From Listeria grandensis FSL F6-0971 (lineage in GTDB: Bacteria; Bacillota; Bacilli; Lactobacillales; Listeriaceae), in assembly GCF_000525835.1 (NCBI RefSeq), contig NZ_AODD01000015.1, positions 93,437 through 157,436 of the forward strand: a stretch of DNA of 64,000 bases, given 5' to 3'. This document shows positions 28,492 through 38,534 of the stretch, piece by piece (position 1 is the stretch's first letter; every line of letters begins with the position of its first letter). The notes beneath the pieces were generated by a model. That model had not been told where the DNA came from. It was given only the letters and a program-made list of their open reading frames with translations, and searched no databases. A program made the translations under genes and the position numbers.

Positions 28492-29571
28492 ATGGAAAAA
28501 CTATTAGAAGTAAAAGACCTGCATATCTCGTTTCATACGTATGCTGGTGAAGTAAAAGCAATTCGTGGCGTGAGCTTTGACCTGATCAAAGGAGAAACAC
28601 TAGCCATCGTTGGTGAGTCTGGTTCGGGGAAGTCCGTAACGACAAAGTCCATCATGCGCCTATTGCCTGAAAGCAATTCCAAAATTAAATCAGGAGAAAT
28701 CCTATTTAACGGTATAGATATCGCGAAAGCATCTGAAAAACAGATGCAAAAAATTCGTGGTAAAGAAATTTCGATGATTTTCCAAGATCCGATGACCTCA
28801 TTAAATCCAACAATGACCATCGGCAAACAAATTGCAGAACCGATTATCAAACACCAAAAAATCAGCAAAAAAGAGGCCTTGAAAACAGCGCTTCGTTTGC
28901 TTCAATTGGTTGGTATTCCAAATGCAGAAGAACGTTTAAAACAATATCCGCATCAGTTCTCGGGTGGTATGCGTCAACGTGTTGTTATCGCGATTTCCCT
29001 TGCTTGTAATCCGCAAATCTTGATTGCCGATGAACCAACAACGGCACTCGACGTTACGATTCAAGCGCAAATTTTGGACTTGATGAAAGATTTACAGAAA
29101 AAAATTGATACGTCGATTATCTTCATTACGCATGATCTCGGTGTTGTAGCGAATGTGGCGGATCGTGTAGCAGTTATGTATGGCGGTAAGATTGTTGAAA
29201 TCGGAACAGTAGATGAGATTTTCTACAATCCGCAACATCCGTACACGTGGGGACTTATTAGTTCGATGCCGACTTTAGATACGGAAGAGGAAGAACTGTT
29301 TGTTATTCCTGGCACGCCTCCTGATTTGCTTGATCCTCCAAAAGGAGATGCATTTGCGGCTCGTAATAGATACGCGATGCAAATCGATTTAGAACAAGAA
29401 CCACCGATGTACAAAGTCTCTGACACGCATTATGCAGCCACATGGTTATTGCATCCAGATGCACCAGAGGTAACGCCTCCTGATGCCGTATTACGTCGTC
29501 AAGAGCAATTTGCAACGGATCATCCCGGTATGCAAGCTGTTCACGCGAAGGGGGTTGAAGTAGATGGCTGA
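28492..29571 (+). CDS. oppD: Oligopeptide ABC transporter ATPase OppD
   Basis: 359 residues. Walker A GESGSGKS, signature SGGMRQR, Walker B ILIADEPTTALD, and the C-terminal oligopeptide-transporter extension with PGTPPDLLDPPKGDAFAARN. Hydrolyses ATP to drive peptide import together with OppF. Its last eight bases overlap oppF, suggesting translational coupling. In most family members the C-terminal extension carries Cys ligands for an iron-sulfur cluster; here no Cys is seen in that region. Confidence 0.94.
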   Translation: MEKLLEVKDLHISFHTYAGEVKAIRGVSFDLIKGETLAIVGESGSGKSVTTKSIMRLLPESNSKIKSGEILFNGIDIAKASEKQMQKIRGKEISMIFQDPMTSLNPTMTIGKQIAEPIIKHQKISKKEALKTALRLLQLVGIPNAEERLKQYPHQFSGGMRQRVVIAISLACNPQILIADEPTTALDVTIQAQILDLMKDLQKKIDTSIIFITHDLGVVANVADRVAVMYGGKIVEIGTVDEIFYNPQHPYTWGLISSMPTLDTEEEELFVIPGTPPDLLDPPKGDAFAARNRYAMQIDLEQEPPMYKVSDTHYAATWLLHPDAPEVTPPDAVLRRQEQFATDHPGMQAVHAKGVEVDG

Positions 29572-30529
29572 GAAACTACTCGAAATTAAGAATTTAAAGC
29601 AATACTTTAATAAAGGAAAAGCGAGTGAAGTTCGTGCTGTAGATGGTATCTCTTTTGATATTTATAAAGGAGAGACATTAGGACTAGTTGGTGAATCCGG
29701 TTGTGGTAAGTCAACAACTGGGCGCACAATAATTCGCTTGTATGACGCGACAGATGGTGAAGTTTTGTATGATGGAAAAAATGTGCACAGTCGTAAATCG
29801 CGTACTGAAATGCATGAATTCCGTCGTAAAATGCAAATGATTTTCCAAGATCCATATGCCTCATTAAACCCGCGTATGAAAGTCAAAGATATCATTGCAG
29901 AAGGAATTCGTATTCACGGACTTGCTAAAACACCGTCTGAGCTAACGAATCAAGTTTACGAATTACTAGAGACAGTTGGTCTTAGCAAGGAACACGCTGG
30001 CCGTTATCCGCATGAATTCTCTGGTGGTCAACGTCAACGTATCGGTATTGCCCGTGCTTTAGCGGTTCAACCAGAATTTATCATTGCCGATGAGCCTATC
30101 TCAGCGCTTGACGTTTCAATTCAAGCACAAGTAGTTAACCTGTTAAAACAATTACAAAAAGAAAAAGGCTTGACGTATTTGTTTATTGCGCATGATTTAT
30201 CGATGGTAAAATATATAAGCGATCGGATTGGTGTTATGTATTTCGGTAAGTTGGTGGAACTTGCACCAGCAGATGATTTATATCGGGCACCGTTGCATGC
30301 TTATACAGAGTCATTGCTTTCGGCGATCCCATTGCCTGATCCGAACTATGAACGTACTCGTGTTCGTAAAACATACGATCCAGCAATTCATAATTATACA
30401 GGGAATGAAGATTTACAAATGCGTGAAATTGCACCAGGACATTTTGTTTATTGTTCTCCAGAAGAGGTAGCAACTTACCAAGAGAAACATGCAAAATTGT
30501 CTGCTGCGGCCATGGTAACAGCTGAATAA
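29564..30529 (+). CDS. oppF: Oligopeptide ABC transporter ATPase OppF
   Basis: 321 residues. Walker A GESGCGKS, signature SGGQRQR, Walker B FIIADEPISALD, and the C-terminal HAYTESLLSAIPLPDP segment of the family. Second ATPase of the Opp importer. It is the last gene of the operon, followed by a strong terminator. Confidence 0.94.
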   Translation: MAEKLLEIKNLKQYFNKGKASEVRAVDGISFDIYKGETLGLVGESGCGKSTTGRTIIRLYDATDGEVLYDGKNVHSRKSRTEMHEFRRKMQMIFQDPYASLNPRMKVKDIIAEGIRIHGLAKTPSELTNQVYELLETVGLSKEHAGRYPHEFSGGQRQRIGIARALAVQPEFIIADEPISALDVSIQAQVVNLLKQLQKEKGLTYLFIAHDLSMVKYISDRIGVMYFGKLVELAPADDLYRAPLHAYTESLLSAIPLPDPNYERTRVRKTYDPAIHNYTGNEDLQMREIAPGHFVYCSPEEVATYQEKHAKLSAAAMVTAE

Positions 30530-30534
30530 TTGCA

Positions 30535-30566
30535 AGAACCATCTCACAAACGAGATGGTTCTTTTT
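30535..30566 (+). terminator. Terminator of the opp operon
   Basis: AGAACCATCTC pairs with GAGATGGTTCT, then TTTTT. Confidence 0.9.
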
Positions 30567-30863
30567 CCTAGAGAGAAATCCAATGACATTTTAACAATAT
30601 TCTCACTAGAATCTCATTTAAGTGCTCATATTTTAATCAGATTCTAGTTTTAAAGCGTTATAGTAAGGGTAACATACATATAACGGCTTGCTTTTAATAA
30701 ATGTCGATTTGGAGAACTTTTTTTTAAAATAGTATATTGCTTTTTGCTATTTTGGTGTATAATGAAAGTAGATCTTAAAAAGAGATCGTTTCCAATAGAT
30801 ATATTGTTAGGGAATTCGTTACATTGAATGAAACAATAAACCAATAAGGAGTGTGAATGTCTA
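30567..30863 (+). promoter_or_regulatory. Upstream region of spxA
   Basis: 297 bp without a gene. TATAAT at 30758-30763 with a poor -35 (TATTGC, 17 bp upstream) is a candidate spxA promoter, giving a leader of about 95 nt. The ribosome site AAGGAG at 30845 serves the gene. Confidence 0.4.
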
Positions 30864-31259
30864 ATGGTAACGTTATACACTTCACCAAGTTGCACGTCTT
30901 GTCGTAAAGCACGTGCATGGCTAGAGGAACATGATATCCCGTACAAAGAGAGAAACATTTTCTCAGAGCCACTAAGTTTAGGCGAAATTAAAGAAATTTT
31001 ACGAATGACAGAGGATGGTACGGATGAAATCATTTCCACACGTTCTAAGACATTCCAAAAATTAAATGTGGATTTAGATAGTTTGCCACTACAAGAATTA
31101 TTTGAACTAATCCAAAAAAATCCAGGTTTGCTAAGACGTCCAATTATCATTGATGAGAAACGTCTGCAAGTAGGATATAACGAAGACGAGATTCGTCGTT
31201 TCCTACCACGTCGAGTTCGCACGTATCAATTACGTGAAGCTCAGAAACTGGTTAATTAA
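30864..31259 (+). CDS. spxA: Transcriptional regulator Spx
   Basis: 131 residues, ArsC-like fold. The redox switch CxxC is in [19 protein letters not shown], and the RNA-polymerase alpha contact and C-terminal motif [26 protein letters not shown] is conserved. It binds RNA polymerase and activates thiol-stress genes; levels are set by ClpXP proteolysis. mecA downstream is the classic neighbour. Listeria usually has this spxA1 immediately after oppF, as here. Confidence 0.95.
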   Translation: MVTLYTSPSCTSCRKARAWLEEHDIPYKERNIFSEPLSLGEIKEILRMTEDGTDEIISTRSKTFQKLNVDLDSLPLQELFELIQKNPGLLRRPIIIDEKRLQVGYNEDEIRRFLPRRVRTYQLREAQKLVN

Positions 31260-31269
31260 TCTTATTTGG

Positions 31270-31303
31270 ACTACCAATGCTTTTAGGTATTGGTAGTTTT
31301 TTT
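31270..31303 (+). terminator. Terminator of spxA
   Basis: ACTACCAAT pairs with ATTGGTAGT, followed by seven T. Confidence 0.9.
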
Positions 31304-31554
31304 GGAGCGGATTGGGTGTTTTTGTGCTTATTATCATAATTTTTTTATAAATTTAGGCTTTTTTTAGCAAATAAGGAGTTTCTACCCTTGAATTGTGGGT
31401 AAATATAGGCTAAGATAGTATTCTTCAATAAAATAGCGGCTAGACGTAGAGTCAATTATTAGCCCTTTTTTTTGAATTAGGCTACAATGATACTAACAAC
31501 AAATGAATTACCCTTCATTGTCAATGTTGAAGATGGAAGGGAGAGTGTGTGACG

Positions 31555-32208
31555 ATGGAAATTGAACGTATTAATGAGAATACAATAAAGTTTTATATCT
31601 CTTACATGGATCTAGAAGAACGCGGTTTTAATCATGAGGAAATATGGTATGATCGTGAGAAGAGCGAGGAGCTTTTCTGGGATATGATGGATGAACTTAA
31701 GTATGAAGAAGAGTTCTCTCCTGATGGACCACTCTGGATTCAGGTACAGGCTTTGAAGCATGGCCTAGAGGTACTCGTAACGAAAGCCAACCTTGGTAAA
31801 GGAGATTCGGGCTTTGAGATCAATATGGATCAGGCCGATGAGCTAGCTGAGGAACGTATTGAGAAACTACTGGAAGAACATTTTACCCCTGCAACGATTA
31901 TTGAGGGCGGGGATGAAGATACGTTAGAATTTATTTTGCAGTTCCGTGATTTTGAGGACTTGATTACGCTGTCTAAAGCGACGGGGCTAGATCAAGTATC
32001 AACGAAGCTGTACCACTACAAGGATAGTTATTATCTGTATGTGGAGTTTCCTGAAGCGAAATTTGATGAAAGAAACATTGACAATGTTGTCAGTATTTTA
32101 TTAGAGTATGGGGACGAAACGAATTTAACTGGTTATGTTCTAGATGAGTATGCCAAAGTTATTTTCGAAGACCCTGCCTTACCACAAGTAAAGAAATATT
32201 TTAACTAA
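31555..32208 (+). CDS. mecA: Adaptor protein MecA
   Basis: 217 residues from the ATG at 31555, the second codon choice after GTG at 31549, because GGGAGAG lies at good distance. The N-terminal domain (MEIERINENTIKFYISYMDLEERGF) captures substrates, an acidic linker follows, and the C-terminal domain (FILQFRDFEDLITLS ... LYHYKDSYYLYVEF) docks on ClpC. It targets ComK-type and other proteins for ClpCP degradation. A 30-40 bp stem-loop with T-run follows at about 32218-32272. Confidence 0.94.
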   Translation: MEIERINENTIKFYISYMDLEERGFNHEEIWYDREKSEELFWDMMDELKYEEEFSPDGPLWIQVQALKHGLEVLVTKANLGKGDSGFEINMDQADELAEERIEKLLEEHFTPATIIEGGDEDTLEFILQFRDFEDLITLSKATGLDQVSTKLYHYKDSYYLYVEFPEAKFDERNIDNVVSILLEYGDETNLTGYVLDEYAKVIFEDPALPQVKKYFN

Positions 32209-32343
32209 AAAAGCTTTTTGGCTCGATTTGCGCTGTGAAAAACACGTGAATCGGGTCTTTTTGCGTTTTTGAAAAATAGGGAGGAGAAGTGATACTTTGG
32301 GCGAATATAGTTAGTATAGGACATAAGAGAGGTAGTGAAAACT

Positions 32344-33456
32344 ATGTTTACAGCAAAGGATCAGTTTGGGCATGATGTGGTTGTCACCCGGGGAAATGTG
32401 GCATTTTTGAAGAAACAAAGAAATCAATATTCGTGTGGCTGCTGCGCGGAACGGCTCATTTTGAAGGCTGGTGAGATCAATATGCCACATTTTGCTCACT
32501 TGGCATCTAGTAAGTGTCGATTTGCTTCTGAGGGAGAATCAGATCGTCATTTAGGAGGAAAGAAGTATTTTTTGGAATGGCTCATTTTGCAGGATCGTCA
32601 GGCGGATGTAGAGGTGTACCTACGCGATATTAAGCGTCAAGCAGATATTCTTGTGGATGGACGTACTGTGATCGAATATCAGTGCTCTACGGTCCCTGTG
32701 AAAGAGTTACAGCAGCGAACAGAAGATTATCTTATGGCGGGGCTTTGTGTACACTGGATTCTTGGGCAGGATATTCGGATGGTGAAGGGACGATATTATC
32801 TGACTGCTTTTCAACAAGCTTTTATTAAGTGTGATCCGAAATTGGGTTATTATTTAGTGCAATATTTGCCGGAGAATAATAGATGGACATTGTTGTATCA
32901 AATTACAATGGATACGGCGAATCGTTTTTATGCGAGGGCGATGACTTTTGATGGGCGTGTGCGGTTGGATGTGATAAAAAAAGGAGTTCAACGAATCAAA
33001 TATGCTACTTTTTTTGTGAAGCGGGAGTTAGCTTTTGAGCGGCAGAAACAGTGCTATTTTTATACACGATTCAAGAAGCAGAGTCTGTTTTTGAGAGATG
33101 TATATGAACAAGGTTATTATTTGCAGAATTTGCCGATGGAGGTCGGTGTTGTTTTGCCGACGCAATTTCGGGTGAAGACACCAGCGCTTGAGTGGCAATT
33201 TTATATTTGGCAGTCGTTTTTGCGGATGTTAGATATCGGAGACTCGTTTCAACTGGAGCGCGTGTTAGTTCTATTTGACAAGCATGTAGTTTGGATGCCG
33301 TTGATTTGGAATGAGGATAGGCGCACGCTTTGCATGGAATATATGCATTTTCTTTGTAAACAAGGTGTGCTAGGAGCAGTAGGGACGGAGAAATACACGA
33401 TTTTGCGTCAAATGAAAGAAGTGGCAAATGAAGAGGTTCGTTTTTTGGATATCTGA
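32344..33456 (+). CDS. coiA: Competence protein CoiA-like
   Basis: 370 residues. The N-terminus has two cysteine pairs (QYSCGCCAERLILK), then MPHFAHLASSKC and ESDRHLGGKKYFLEWL. A PD-(D/E)xK nuclease-like core follows with ADILVDGRTVIEYQCSTVPVKEL, the CoiA family signature. It is needed for transformation in streptococci, probably in recombination of incoming DNA. I chose the ATG at 32344, after AGAGGTAG, over the GTG at 32335. It lies next to mecA and pepF, as in other Listeria and Bacillus. Confidence 0.88.
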   Translation: MFTAKDQFGHDVVVTRGNVAFLKKQRNQYSCGCCAERLILKAGEINMPHFAHLASSKCRFASEGESDRHLGGKKYFLEWLILQDRQADVEVYLRDIKRQADILVDGRTVIEYQCSTVPVKELQQRTEDYLMAGLCVHWILGQDIRMVKGRYYLTAFQQAFIKCDPKLGYYLVQYLPENNRWTLLYQITMDTANRFYARAMTFDGRVRLDVIKKGVQRIKYATFFVKRELAFERQKQCYFYTRFKKQSLFLRDVYEQGYYLQNLPMEVGVVLPTQFRVKTPALEWQFYIWQSFLRMLDIGDSFQLERVLVLFDKHVVWMPLIWNEDRRTLCMEYMHFLCKQGVLGAVGTEKYTILRQMKEVANEEVRFLDI

Positions 33457-33522
33457 TTTTTGCAATTTGATTTGGATTAGCTCATAATAAGTGAAAAAGC
33501 TAATATTGGAGGTATGGGATTA

Positions 33523-35334
33523 ATGAGTGAGAAAAAAGTAGCGGCACTACCAACGCGTGAAGAGGTGCCTATAAGTGAAACATGGGATTTAACGACGATT
33601 TTTAAAGATGATGCAACGTGGGAAGCCGCGTTTGTCTCGTTAAAAGATACAGTGAAGGAAGCGGCAGATTTTCAAGGTAAGTTGGGTGAGAGCAGCGATA
33701 TGCTTTTACGGGCATTGCGCTATCGTGATGAGCTGTATGATCAACTAGGGAATCTATATGTATATGCGCATTTAAAACAAGACCAAGATACGACGAATAC
33801 AACGTACCAAGGCTTATACAGCCGTGCGGGGAGCTTATTAACAGAAGCCTCTGCTGCTATTTCTTATTTTGAACCAGAAGTTTTAGCGATCGATGAAGCG
33901 AAGTTGCAAGGCTTTATTGCAGAGAATGTTGATTTGCAATTGTATTCTCATTTACTTGAGGAAGTGAGCTTGAATCGGCCGTACGTGCTTTCTGAAAAGG
34001 AAGAAGCGTTGTTAGCACAAGCAGGAGAAGTTTTGGGCAATGCATCGCGCACGTATAGTATTTTAAATAATGCTGATATGAAGTTTCCGACGATTGAAGA
34101 TGAGTCTGGAAATCAAGTTGAGATTACGCATGGTCGTTATGGCAAGATGATGGAGGGCAAGAATCGTGGTGTGCGCCGAGCTGCATTTAAAGGGATGTAT
34201 AGCGCTTATGATAGCTTGAAGAATACGATGGCGACCACATTGACAGGCCAAGTCAAGAAAGGTAATTTCTATGCACGGGTTCATGGATATAAGTCGGCAC
34301 GTCATGCGGCTTTATTTGGGAACCATATTCCAGAGGCGGTGTATGATTCTTTGGTGGAGGCTGTGAATGAGCAGTTACCATTATTACAACGCTATGTTGG
34401 GCTTCGCAAGGAACTGTTGGGCTTGGATGAGTTGCGGATGTATGATATGTATACGCCACTTTCAAATGATGTACATTTAGAATTTACGTATGAAGAAGCG
34501 AAGGATATCGTGCTAAATGGTCTTGCCCCTTTAGGCAAAGAATATCAAGCGATTTTGAAAGAAGCGTTTGACAAGCGCTGGATTGATGTTGTGGAGAATA
34601 AAGGGAAGCGAAGTGGCGCCTATTCTTCAGGAGCGTATAGTACGAGTCCGTATATTTTGATGAATTGGCAGGATACGATTGATAATGTGTTTACGCTGGC
34701 GCACGAGTTAGGGCATAGTGTGCATAGTTATTATACCCGTAAGAATCAGCCGTTTGTTTATGGGGATTATCCGATTTTCTTAGCGGAAGTTGCTTCGACG
34801 ACGAATGAGAATTTATTAACGGATTACATGTTGAAGAAATATGATGATCCGAAAGTGCGTGCGTATTTGTTAAATCATTATTTGGACGGATTCAAGGGAA
34901 CTGTATTTCGTCAGACGCAATTTGCGGAGTTTGAGCATTTTATTTATCAAGCGGATCAAAATGGTGAGGCATTAACAGCTGAATTTTTGACGGAGAATTA
35001 TTTTGCAATGAATGAGAAATATTATGGTAGCGAGATTGTGTATGATGAGGAAATTGGACTTGAATGGTCGCGAATTCCGCATTTCTATATGAATTACTAT
35101 GTTTTCCAATATGCGACTGGATTCAGTGCTGCTTCGGCACTCAGCGACCTTATTTTGCATGGTGGTGCAGAGGCTGTGGATAAGTATTTAGCGTTCTTGA
35201 AAGCGGGGAGTTCTGACTTCCCAATCGAAGTATTGAAAAAAGCAGGTGTAGATATGGCCACTTCCAAACCTGTGACCGATGCGCTTAAGGTCTTTGAGCA
35301 GCGTCTGAATGAGCTTGAGAAATTAGTGAGATAA
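33523..35334 (+). CDS. pepF: Oligoendopeptidase F
   Basis: 603 residues, M3 family zinc metallopeptidase of the cytoplasm. The zinc motif is in TLAHELGHSVHSYYTR, with the third ligand Glu further on in AEVASTTNENLLTDYM. It cleaves peptides of about 7-17 residues, a natural partner of the Opp importer nearby. The ATG at 33523 is preferred because GGAGG ends 11 bases before it; the ATG at 33514 is too close. Last host gene before the prophage. Confidence 0.95.
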   Translation: MSEKKVAALPTREEVPISETWDLTTIFKDDATWEAAFVSLKDTVKEAADFQGKLGESSDMLLRALRYRDELYDQLGNLYVYAHLKQDQDTTNTTYQGLYSRAGSLLTEASAAISYFEPEVLAIDEAKLQGFIAENVDLQLYSHLLEEVSLNRPYVLSEKEEALLAQAGEVLGNASRTYSILNNADMKFPTIEDESGNQVEITHGRYGKMMEGKNRGVRRAAFKGMYSAYDSLKNTMATTLTGQVKKGNFYARVHGYKSARHAALFGNHIPEAVYDSLVEAVNEQLPLLQRYVGLRKELLGLDELRMYDMYTPLSNDVHLEFTYEEAKDIVLNGLAPLGKEYQAILKEAFDKRWIDVVENKGKRSGAYSSGAYSTSPYILMNWQDTIDNVFTLAHELGHSVHSYYTRKNQPFVYGDYPIFLAEVASTTNENLLTDYMLKKYDDPKVRAYLLNHYLDGFKGTVFRQTQFAEFEHFIYQADQNGEALTAEFLTENYFAMNEKYYGSEIVYDEEIGLEWSRIPHFYMNYYVFQYATGFSAASALSDLILHGGAEAVDKYLAFLKAGSSDFPIEVLKKAGVDMATSKPVTDALKVFEQRLNELEKLVR

Positions 35335-35802
35335 GACTTTATTCTGATTAGCTTTGTGAAAAATGGTGGACTTAGAAAATATTTTTTTATTTTTTATTAT
35401 TGATAAAATGGGGTTCTTTATTGAGAATCCTGTTTTATTTTTTTAGAGGATAAATGGATGATTATCGCATTTTTTACTATATTTTAGAGAGTTTAAAGCC
35501 GGAAATATATAATTTTATTTAGAATTAATGCTGATCTACGAATGATTGTTTACTAGAGATAGTTGTTATATAAAAATAAAAATTATGTGGGAGCTACATA
35601 CACAAATATTTATTAAAAAAAAATCTTTGTGAAATGTTGAATTATTAATTTAGATGTGGTATATTATTGACGTGAAATAAATCACAATACAAATACCCCC
35701 TTTATTTGATTGTGTGAATTTCTCCTTTTGATTGCGCTGAGAAAAGCTGTGGACTTGTGTCGCGGCTTTTTTCGATTTTAAGACCTTAATTTAGCCCTTA
35801 TT
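35335..35802. other. Left junction between host and prophage, no gene
   Basis: 468 bp, very A/T-rich, between pepF and the integrase. No tRNA and no gene is visible. AAAAGCTGTGG pairs imperfectly with CGCGGCTTTTTT at about 35742-35773, a likely terminator for the leftward integrase transcript. attL should be in here, but I found no convincing repeat of it near 63.3 kb. Confidence 0.5.
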
Positions 35803-36934
35803 TCAGTGAGAAAGTATGTGATTTACATATTTGTTCATATCATCTGTTTTCATTTTTTCAGTTAAATGGACATAAACATTGAGTGTCATTTCTACGTTAG
35901 AGTGCCCTAATCTTTCTGCTACATATTTAACGGATGCACCAGCTTCGATAAGCATGACTGCATGTGTATGTCTTAAGCCATGGATTCCTATATGCGCTAA
36001 ATTGAGTTCGTCGAGTAGTACATTAAAATTTTTGATTACAGTCCTGTAGTGAGGAGGCTGTTTTTTATTTTGTCTGGAGACGAAGATATATTTGCTTTCT
36101 CCAAGACCTTTGTCTTTTACATATTTTTCTTGATAAGATTTCCAAGCCTTTAACTTTTTAATAGTCATATCATCTAAATTTATTACTCGATTTGACGACT
36201 CTGTTTTTGGTGCTCCTATAATAAAGTCGCTACTACTTAGTTTTTTAACAGTTTTAGAGATCGTCAGCTCATTTGAAACGAAATTGAGATCGTCCCAAGT
36301 CAGCGCTAATGCTTCACCAGCACGTATACCAGTGTTACATATTAACCAAAAATAAGTGGCGTATAAATCTTCAACGTCTTTGTCATTGATGGCACTCATG
36401 AATATTTTTAGTTCAGGTTTTGTGAAAAATTTAATGGCTTTTGTTTCTCTAGATTTGTTTGTTTTCATATCAATGTTATGCGTTATGTTTCTTTCTATTA
36501 GCTCATTATCCACGGCGTCATTCATTGCACTGCTCATGACGCTATGGATGAGACGGACAGTTCGAACGGCGTATTTGTCAAGTTTGTCGTATATGAATTC
36601 TTGATACTTTGTTTTTTTTCAGATCAGTCAGCTTCGTTTTTTCAAATTCCGGTATTATGTGATTTTCAATAGCATTCTTATAATTTTCGGCACTTTTTAC
36701 AGAAACCCTTCTAGACTTATTCTTAAGCCAATTTCTTAAATAATCAGATACAGTGTAGCTATTGAAGAATAGCTTATTTTGGCGATCCAGCACTTCCATG
36801 CGTTTACCAAACTCACTGGCTTCTTTTTCAGTGAAAAATCCAGCTTTTGTACCTTGTTTTCTTTTTAGATCTATACGATCAAAATAATACCACCTTACTT
36901 CAAAGTTTCTTCCTTTTTTTCTCACGGTTGCCAT
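35803..36934 (-). pseudogene. int: Phage integrase (tyrosine recombinase), frameshifted as given
   Basis: About 377 residues if joined. The start at 36934 follows GGAGGG. N-terminal part: AP2-like arm-binding domain (VRKKGRNFEVRWYYFD) and SAM-like core-binding domain. C-terminal part (35803-36537 and upstream): catalytic residues in CNTGIRAGEALALTW (Arg), HGLRHTHA (His, Arg), RLGHSNVEMTLNVYVH (His, Tyr). The join fails at eight T (36612-36619); seven would restore KKTKYQEFIYDKLDKY. It catalyses integration and, with an excisionase, excision. No tRNA lies beside it, so the target is probably intergenic or the pepF 3' end. Confidence 0.88.
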
Positions 36935-37038
36935 AGTTATAACCCTCCTTGGAAACATATGTTCTTCCTTGTAATAAAAATAAAAAGCTTAAATTATTAA
37001 GGGTTTTCTCGAATAATTAATATTTGATAATTCATTTC

Positions 37039-37492
37039 TTATTTTTGAATTCTTTTAAAAGCAATATGCTCAGGAACACAGAATATATCACTCGTTTGCT
37101 GGACAACATGTTCATCTGAAAAATCTATATACTGTAGCATATGAAATGGGATCGATGAATATTGTAGGTAATTATCAGCCTGTGTTTCTTGTTTTTGCGT
37201 AAAGTTTATAGACATATTTTCTTGATTACCTGAATGACAAAGCAAGTGGATGAATTCATGATGAAATTTCTCTACATATGCTTTGCCAGTCAGTCCGCGT
37301 GGTAAAACTATCCCACCATAATCCGCAACTGCAAGTGAGAAATCACCTTCAATGACAAAAATATTGAATTTGTCTTGAAGGTTTGTTGGTGATAGATCGC
37401 TAGGTTTTAGTATTTCTAAGGCAATAAATTTTTTTTGAAATTTCTTTTTCGATGGTGCTAGGCGTGTAGTACTTATTTGAGTTCAACAGCAT
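37039..37492 (-). pseudogene. ImmA/IrrE-type metallopeptidase, frameshifted as given
   Basis: The start at 37492 follows AAGGAAG and reads MLLNSNKYYTPSTIEKEISKK, then loses frame in an eight-T run (37429-37436, gene-strand A8). With one base added it continues FIALEILKPSDLSP ... KFHHEFIHLLCHSG to the stop at 37039. HEFIH is the zinc motif of ImmA, which cleaves phage repressors during the DNA-damage response. Its place next to the CI-like repressor supports this. Length after repair is about 150 residues. Confidence 0.75.
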
Positions 37493-37508
37493 GCATCTTC
37501 CTTTTCTA

Positions 37509-37841
37509 TTATTCTTTTTCGAACTTATCTAATTCTTCTCTATGACGCTTGAGAGTTTCGATATATCCCTTCACCTTTTTTAAATCCTCTACAGTTAACC
37601 CTTCTAAATTATCAAAGGCTAAATCATTAACTTGAGGATCGCTGACTTCGCTAGAGCCTATTAGAGAATCAACTGAGACATCAAGAATCTCTGATAATTT
37701 CATCAGGGTAGGGATGTTAGGTTCTCTTAATCCGTTTTCATAACCGCTAATAGTTGACTCAGCTAATCCCACTTTTTTTCCAAGTTCTTTAGCTGTCAAT
37801 TTCTTGGCTTTTCTATACTTGCGAATATTATCTCCTAACAT
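37509..37841 (-). CDS. CI-like phage repressor
   Basis: 110 residues from the ATG at 37841 (AAGGAG upstream). An XRE-type helix-turn-helix occupies residues 1-60 (LTAKELGKKVGLAESTISGYENG), followed by a short C-terminal part without a LexA/S24 peptidase domain. It is therefore probably inactivated by the adjacent ImmA-like protease rather than by self-cleavage. Divergent from a Cro-like gene with operator-like repeats between. Confidence 0.88.
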   Translation of the reverse strand: MLGDNIRKYRKAKKLTAKELGKKVGLAESTISGYENGLREPNIPTLMKLSEILDVSVDSLIGSSEVSDPQVNDLAFDNLEGLTVEDLKKVKGYIETLKRHREELDKFEKE

Positions 37842-37869
37842 AAGAAAACTCCTTTTCAACTTTATGAAA

Positions 37870-37990
37870 TCATTATACTATGCATATTGCAAAGAAATCA
37901 AGTGTTATTACGAAAACATTGCATATTGAATTGACAAAGTTAACGTATCGATGTATATTATAATCAAACGTTGCATAACGAATAGTTTTG
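37870..37990. promoter_or_regulatory. Lysogeny switch: divergent promoters and operators
   Basis: Three related sites: TGCATATTGCAAAG (37882-37895), TTGCATATTGAA (37919-37930) and TTGCATAACGAA (37971-37982). A rightward promoter is clear: TTGACA (37931-37936), 17 bp, TATATT (37954-37959), flanked by the last two sites. These are the likely binding sites for CI and Cro. Confidence 0.65.
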
Positions 37991-38004
37991 GAGGTGTTTA
38001 TGAA

Positions 38005-38220
38005 ATGAACAACGCAATGAGAGAAGTTAGAAGATCCAAAAAGCTTTCTTTACTATGTATATCTATAAAAACGGGTTTGCCAGAGGGCTATTTATCTCAA
38101 ATTGAAAGAAGTATAAGAAGTGTGGATAGCGAAAAGGCTAAATTAATTGCTGCTGCTTTAGAGGTGGCACCAGAACAAATATTTTTACCAAAGAGGTTCA
38201 CAGTAAGAAGCGTTCAGTGA
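38005..38220 (+). CDS. Cro-like helix-turn-helix protein
   Basis: 71 residues from the ATG at 38005, preceded by GGAGGTG. XRE-family helix-turn-helix (LSLLCISIKTGLPEGYLSQIERSIR) covers most of the protein. First gene of the rightward early operon, opposite CI. Expected to repress CI expression and commit to lytic growth. Confidence 0.8.
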   Translation: MNNAMREVRRSKKLSLLCISIKTGLPEGYLSQIERSIRSVDSEKAKLIAAALEVAPEQIFLPKRFTVRSVQ

Positions 38221-38262
38221 GGAGGATTTTATGTATAAACATCGAGTAATGAAGAAGGAATA

Positions 38263-38517
38263 GTGGTTCATTTTCAACCACCGAAAGCAGAGATTCATTT
38301 AGTATATAAACCAATTGTTTCGGTTGAGGAAGCAGCGGAAATGGCGAGTGTCAGTATTCCTACATTTAAAAAAGATCATTTGAAAGATGTTAGATTACTT
38401 GAGACTAGCGCATTTTTAGAAGGAAATCGTTGGAAGTTTGAAACAAAGCCATTATTGGAGTATTTACACTTAAGGGCATGTGAGTTGAGAGTTAGGAGAG
38501 GCGCTTATTTTAAATGA
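38263..38517 (+). CDS. Small DNA-binding protein, excisionase-like
   Basis: 84 residues from a GTG at 38263 after GAAGGAA. VSVEEAAEMASVSIPTFKKD looks like the winged-helix start of MerR/Xis-type proteins, followed by a basic C-terminus. A role as excisionase or early regulator is possible from its position. An upstream ATG at 38231 with a good ribosome site opens only ten codons, so the true start could be misjudged. Confidence 0.5.
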   Translation: MVHFQPPKAEIHLVYKPIVSVEEAAEMASVSIPTFKKDHLKDVRLLETSAFLEGNRWKFETKPLLEYLHLRACELRVRRGAYFK

Positions 38518-38534
38518 AAAAGGAGTAGAATTAT

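Noticed and set aside
35335..35802. tRNA gene as integration target
   Set aside because: No cloverleaf, TPsiC motif or CCA end could be found on either strand.
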